A DNA stretch of 64,000 bases, taken from contig CM044860.1 of the NCBI GenBank assembly GCA_024500155.1, forward strand, positions 3,270,501 to 3,334,500. The letters are read 5' to 3'. This document shows, piece by piece, positions 60,600 through 64,000 of this stretch. Source of the stretch: Chenopodium formosanum. Its lineage: Eukaryota > Streptophyta > Magnoliopsida > Caryophyllales > Amaranthaceae. The position numbers and the translations under genes are program-made. The stretch's first letter is position 1; each line of letters starts with the position of its first letter. The notes under the pieces are model-generated. The model made no database searches. It saw only the letters and a list, made by a program, of their open reading frames with translations, and was not told the DNA's origin.

Positions 60600-61975
60600 C
60601 TGCGATGGAGAATTACCCATTAATCTTGAGTTTTCAGATCTTAAACAACTATGCTATGGAAAATTACCCATTTAGTTTGTTATAGCTCTTGATAAATTTC
60701 ATTGAAGTTAAAGGGGGAATGTAAAAATTTAAACCTTAGTTTAACTTGGGGTGATTTCAGTGTCAAATCTTGTTTATTGCCATTGATCCTTTTGGTATTC
60801 AATACAGTTCCCTGAACATCGGATTAGTTTAAGCATTGAGCTTACATGTCTTCTAATAGTCATGCCACCTAATGACTAAAACACGATAATGATGATGCCT
60901 GTTGAAATCTATAATTGTGATATTAGTTAACATGTCAAGTTAGTGGCGACACAATGTACATTCGCTCAGTACAAGGACATGGCGATAAATTGGACACAAA
61001 CAAATGAGAAAAATCTGGTATTGACAAGACAAGGACATACCCTACGCTCCTAATGAATCGTCGTATTCCTATCAGATTTGTCCTTCAGAAATAACGCTGT
61101 TCTTCTCTCAACACATTTATCACAATTTTTCTCTTTTATTTATCGCAATTTTTCTCTTTTCTATACGTGTTATCCGTACGCCATATACAAGAAATAAACT
61201 GGGGAACTTTTTTTATGGACGGATGGATCAATGATTAATGAGGATGAAAGAAAAGGTTTGCAACCATGATCGAGATTGAAACACTCAAAATAGGTGGGTG
61301 AATCCGGATTTTACCTGTAAAGCTTCCTCGGTTCCTGCAGTCATCAACAATAGACTGACGGAACCAGATGGAACCCTCTACTATAAGGCTGTAAAACATT
61401 GCCTAATAGAAAAGGTGCGATACTTAAAAATTATGCCATAAAATTTGCTGCAAGACCTTCAAATCAAGTCCCAAGAGTGGATGAACAGATGAAATGACAG
61501 CACTTCTAGAGTTTAAATAAAAAGATTCCAAGGAAATAACCAAGCAGAGTAAAGTGTGATCAACAAAGGGAAAACAAATCAAAATAAGCAGGTACCAAAA
61601 TCTATTGTACTGTATATAATTAGCATTGCACAAGGGTAACAGCAGATCAATGTATTGTGACTGATACATCACAACTAAACTCTAGCAAATACTATTACCT
61701 ATCAAAGCCAAGAGAACCATGTCCACGAATAAACAAGATTAGGTAGCTCTACTGTGCCATTAATGTCAATAAACAAGAACAAAGCAACGCCCACAAAGCT
61801 TACAAAAACTGGCAACTCCAATCTAAACCCAGCAATACCACTTTTTAGGCACCGAAAGTCAAATGCAAATAGCCAAAATGAAAATGCCAAAGGTAGAGTA
61901 GCACAATGAACGACCTTTGGATAAGTCAAGAGTTAGGAAACCTAACACTTGTGTGTGGAATAAGGCTTGTTTAAT
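60600..61975. other. 3' flanks of two convergent genes
   Basis: Between the golgin stop (60577) and the reticulon stop (61980). The parts adjoining each stop are probably 3' untranslated regions. No conserved frame, RNA gene or transposon termini are seen in the middle. Confidence 0.45.
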
Positions 61976-61979
61976 ATCT

Positions 61980-63523
61980 CTAATCCGCCTTCTTGTTCTT
62001 CAAAGGTCCCATTGGAATCTTGCTAATGTACCTCTCATTCACCACACCATAATGCTTCTTGGCCTCACCCATTGCTCTCTCGGCGAATGCATCAACATGG
62101 TCCTCGTATTTCTCGTACAGAACAGGGATAGTATGCAACAATACAAAATCTGTGGCAAAACACAGATGACAATGTTTAATGACACATTACTTAAATCACA
62201 ATAACAATTACAAACTAACCTTTAAATCCAGGAGCAAAGAATAACAATATAATACTTACTGATATAGAAGAGAGTCAAGAAATCGCAGCTTTTGCCAACA
62301 ATTGACAATATCCACAATCCTGCAATGACCTGCAAACAACAAATGATACAATAATCAAAATCAAATCATGACCAAAATTCCTTGTCTCTTCAATATAACC
62401 ATCAATATAAAAAAAGTTAAGCAATTCATACAGCAAGGAACTGCTTCACATCTTTTCCAGTAGCAACATCGTGCAACAGCTTAAGTCCTCGTCTCAACTC
62501 AGACACAAAAGCACTAACAATTTCCATTATCATGTTCTCCGGGAGTGTAACCTCGGGGATTTGAGGTGGTGACGACCTATGATTCGAATTCAAGACATTA
62601 AACATCCACAATCAAGCAATTTAATTAACTTATTCAGTGCATAAATGATAATGTAGTTAACAAAGCGAGTTTGAAGATTACTTGTTGATAAAGCTGGAAG
62701 CATTGGCCCATAGAAACAACACTGATAGGGAGAAAATCAAGAGGTGGCAAACGAGAGTGAGCAGGTGGTATCCAAGCAACTCAAACAAAATCCAAATCGC
62801 AGTAGCTGCTCCTAATACAGTAGCTGAGATCTTCTTGTTCCTCCACAAGAATACATCAGCAGCTGCATCACCATTCACATTCATTACATCATTTCTAATT
62901 CATCAATTAATTTGTAGATTAATTTTTTCAATCTTCAAACAGTAATGATTGATTTCAATTTATAAATTCAAGCTACAGAAATCAAATTCCAATCGCAATT
63001 CATAAATCAATCTCACGTTATGCACATGAAATCAAATCGCAAATCGGAATTATTAAATTAGGTAAAACAAATCTGAATATTATCATACCAAAAAATCGAA
63101 GACTATATCTTAGATTAAAAGTAAATCAAGTAATTAAGATCAAAGAGCATAAAATTCAAATCAGAAGAGAGAGAAAAAGTGCATACGTTTTCCACCACCG
63201 AGAACTTGGTGAACAGGTTTCTCACGGCCAAAAAGACGGCGGATCTTAGATTCAACAGACGAAGAAGCAGCAGCAGGAGCAGGAGCCGGAGCAGAAGGAG
63301 ACGACGTCGTCTTAGGCTTTTCAGATTCAGAATCTGAGGAAGAAGAAGATGAAGAAGACGACGATGAATCATGCTTCTTCTCTTCGTCATGCTTCTTCTC
63401 TTCATCGTGCTTATTCTCCTGGTCGTGGCTCTCATGGAAGTGAAGCTTCTCAGCGATCTTCTCCATGAACGACGATTCTCCTCCCTCGGGATGAGGAGCT
63501 TTGGTTTCTCCGATTTCCGCCAT
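61980..63523 (-). CDS. RTNLB: Reticulon-like protein B (RTNLB1/2 type)
   Basis: Five coding exons in transcript order (63187-63523, 62682-62862, 62432-62576, 62260-62329 and 61980-62149) sum to 903 bases, giving 300 residues. The N-terminal cytosolic arm is acidic and low in complexity: MAEIGETKAPHPEGGESSFM, a repeated HDEEKK unit, then a run of eleven Ser and a Pro/Ala run. The reticulon homology domain starts near residue 112 with VLGGGKPADVFLWRNKKISA. It has two long hydrophobic hairpins (TAIWILFELLGYHLLTLVCH..LSVLFLWA and IAGLWILSIVGKSCDFLTLF) separated by a hydrophilic loop. It ends KIPMGPLKNKKAD, as in plant RTNLB proteins. Reticulons wedge into and curve ER tubules; RTNLB1/2 also affect FLS2 transport in Arabidopsis. 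The ortholog number is not assigned. Confidence 0.93.
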
Positions 63524-63944
63524 TAAAGCTTAACGAACAAGTTTCAGAGAGGAAAAAAAGGGAGAGATTGATTGGAGTTTCTAGAAAGTGAAATGAGGGT
63601 TTTATGAGAGAGAGAAAAAAATGGGAGGTTTTATAAAGAGAATGGGGATCACGAGGAAAGGAAATAAGAGGAGAAATCGTGGCCGTTGAGATTAAATCAA
63701 GGGAGTTAATCTAGTGGTTTTGTAAGAGGGAAAGAAGATTCAAATTTCAAAAGGAAAAGTTTCAGAATATAAATACGGTATTAATTAAACGACGTTACTC
63801 AAGGAATAATATTATTAAACGGCGTTTGATGACGACTCTGTCTTGTGTAGAATTGACGCTTTTTCAGTTTTTTTTTTTTTTTTTACAGATGTGATTTAAA
63901 TTGACGGTCATGAAAATGGAGGTGCCGACCGTGGGATGGTGGAC

Positions 63945-63954
63945 GCCACGTGTC
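63945..63954. promoter_or_regulatory. G-box/ABRE-type element upstream of the reticulon gene
   Basis: GCCACGTGTC contains the CACGTG core recognised by bZIP and bHLH factors and matches an ABA-response element core. It lies about 420 bases upstream of the reticulon start codon. Binding is inference from the motif. Confidence 0.45.
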
Positions 63955-64000
63955 ATCAATTTAGACCTTCCAACTTCAGAATGTTTTTTTTTACGGACTT

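Overview
The window reads as nuclear DNA of a flowering plant, a eudicot. It is AT-rich, its genes have many GT-AG introns, and every recognisable protein has plant-specific relatives. The intergenic DNA is full of small plant transposon remnants. Recurrent short motifs of the type TACGGAGTA/TACTCCGTA hint at Caryophyllales (spinach/beet/quinoa relatives), but that placement is inference.

Layout: (1) 1-2600, AT-rich repeats. (2) 2832-7030, a damaged F-box locus (an RMF-like F-box start joined to an acidic reading frame) followed by a broken DUF295 fragment. (3) 7630-11804 (-), ABIL1, a SCAR/WAVE complex subunit, 9 coding exons. (4) 14932-16826 (-), a plastid-type DUF2358 protein, 2 exons. (5) 17000-21900, transposon-rich intergenic DNA. 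(6) 22103-24746 (+), nicotinamide/nicotinate mononucleotide adenylyltransferase, 9 exons. (7) 25254-27694 (-), an NF-YB transcription factor of LEC1-like character, 2 exons, convergent with the previous gene. (8) 31064-32410 (-), intronless sphingolipid delta-8 desaturase. (9) 33000-38280, MITEs, microsatellites and tandem repeats. (10) 38286-38906 (+), a MAKR6-like membrane-associated kinase regulator. (11) 42665-42748 (-), tRNA-Leu(CAA). (12) 43010-47374 (+), U11/U12 snRNP 59K protein, 8 exons. (13) 47809-49275, a MITE-like element swollen by about 1 kb of ATTAATA repeats. (14) 49863-51080 (-), an apparently undocumented small-RNA transcription unit: three box C/D snoRNAs and one H/ACA-like RNA behind a TATA/site II/telo-box promoter. 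(15) 52606-60577 (+), a GRAB-domain golgin (GC3/GC4 type), 16 exons. (16) 61980-63523 (-), a reticulon-like B protein, 5 exons.

The genes do not form a pathway; this is an ordinary stretch of chromosome with unrelated housekeeping and regulatory genes. All coding models were assembled by hand from conserved protein sequence and splice signals, and in every intact model the exon phases sum to a whole number of codons. The most interesting non-protein signal is the snoRNA cluster, which no open reading frame would reveal. One of its members carries two guides that fit adjoining segments of 25S rRNA.
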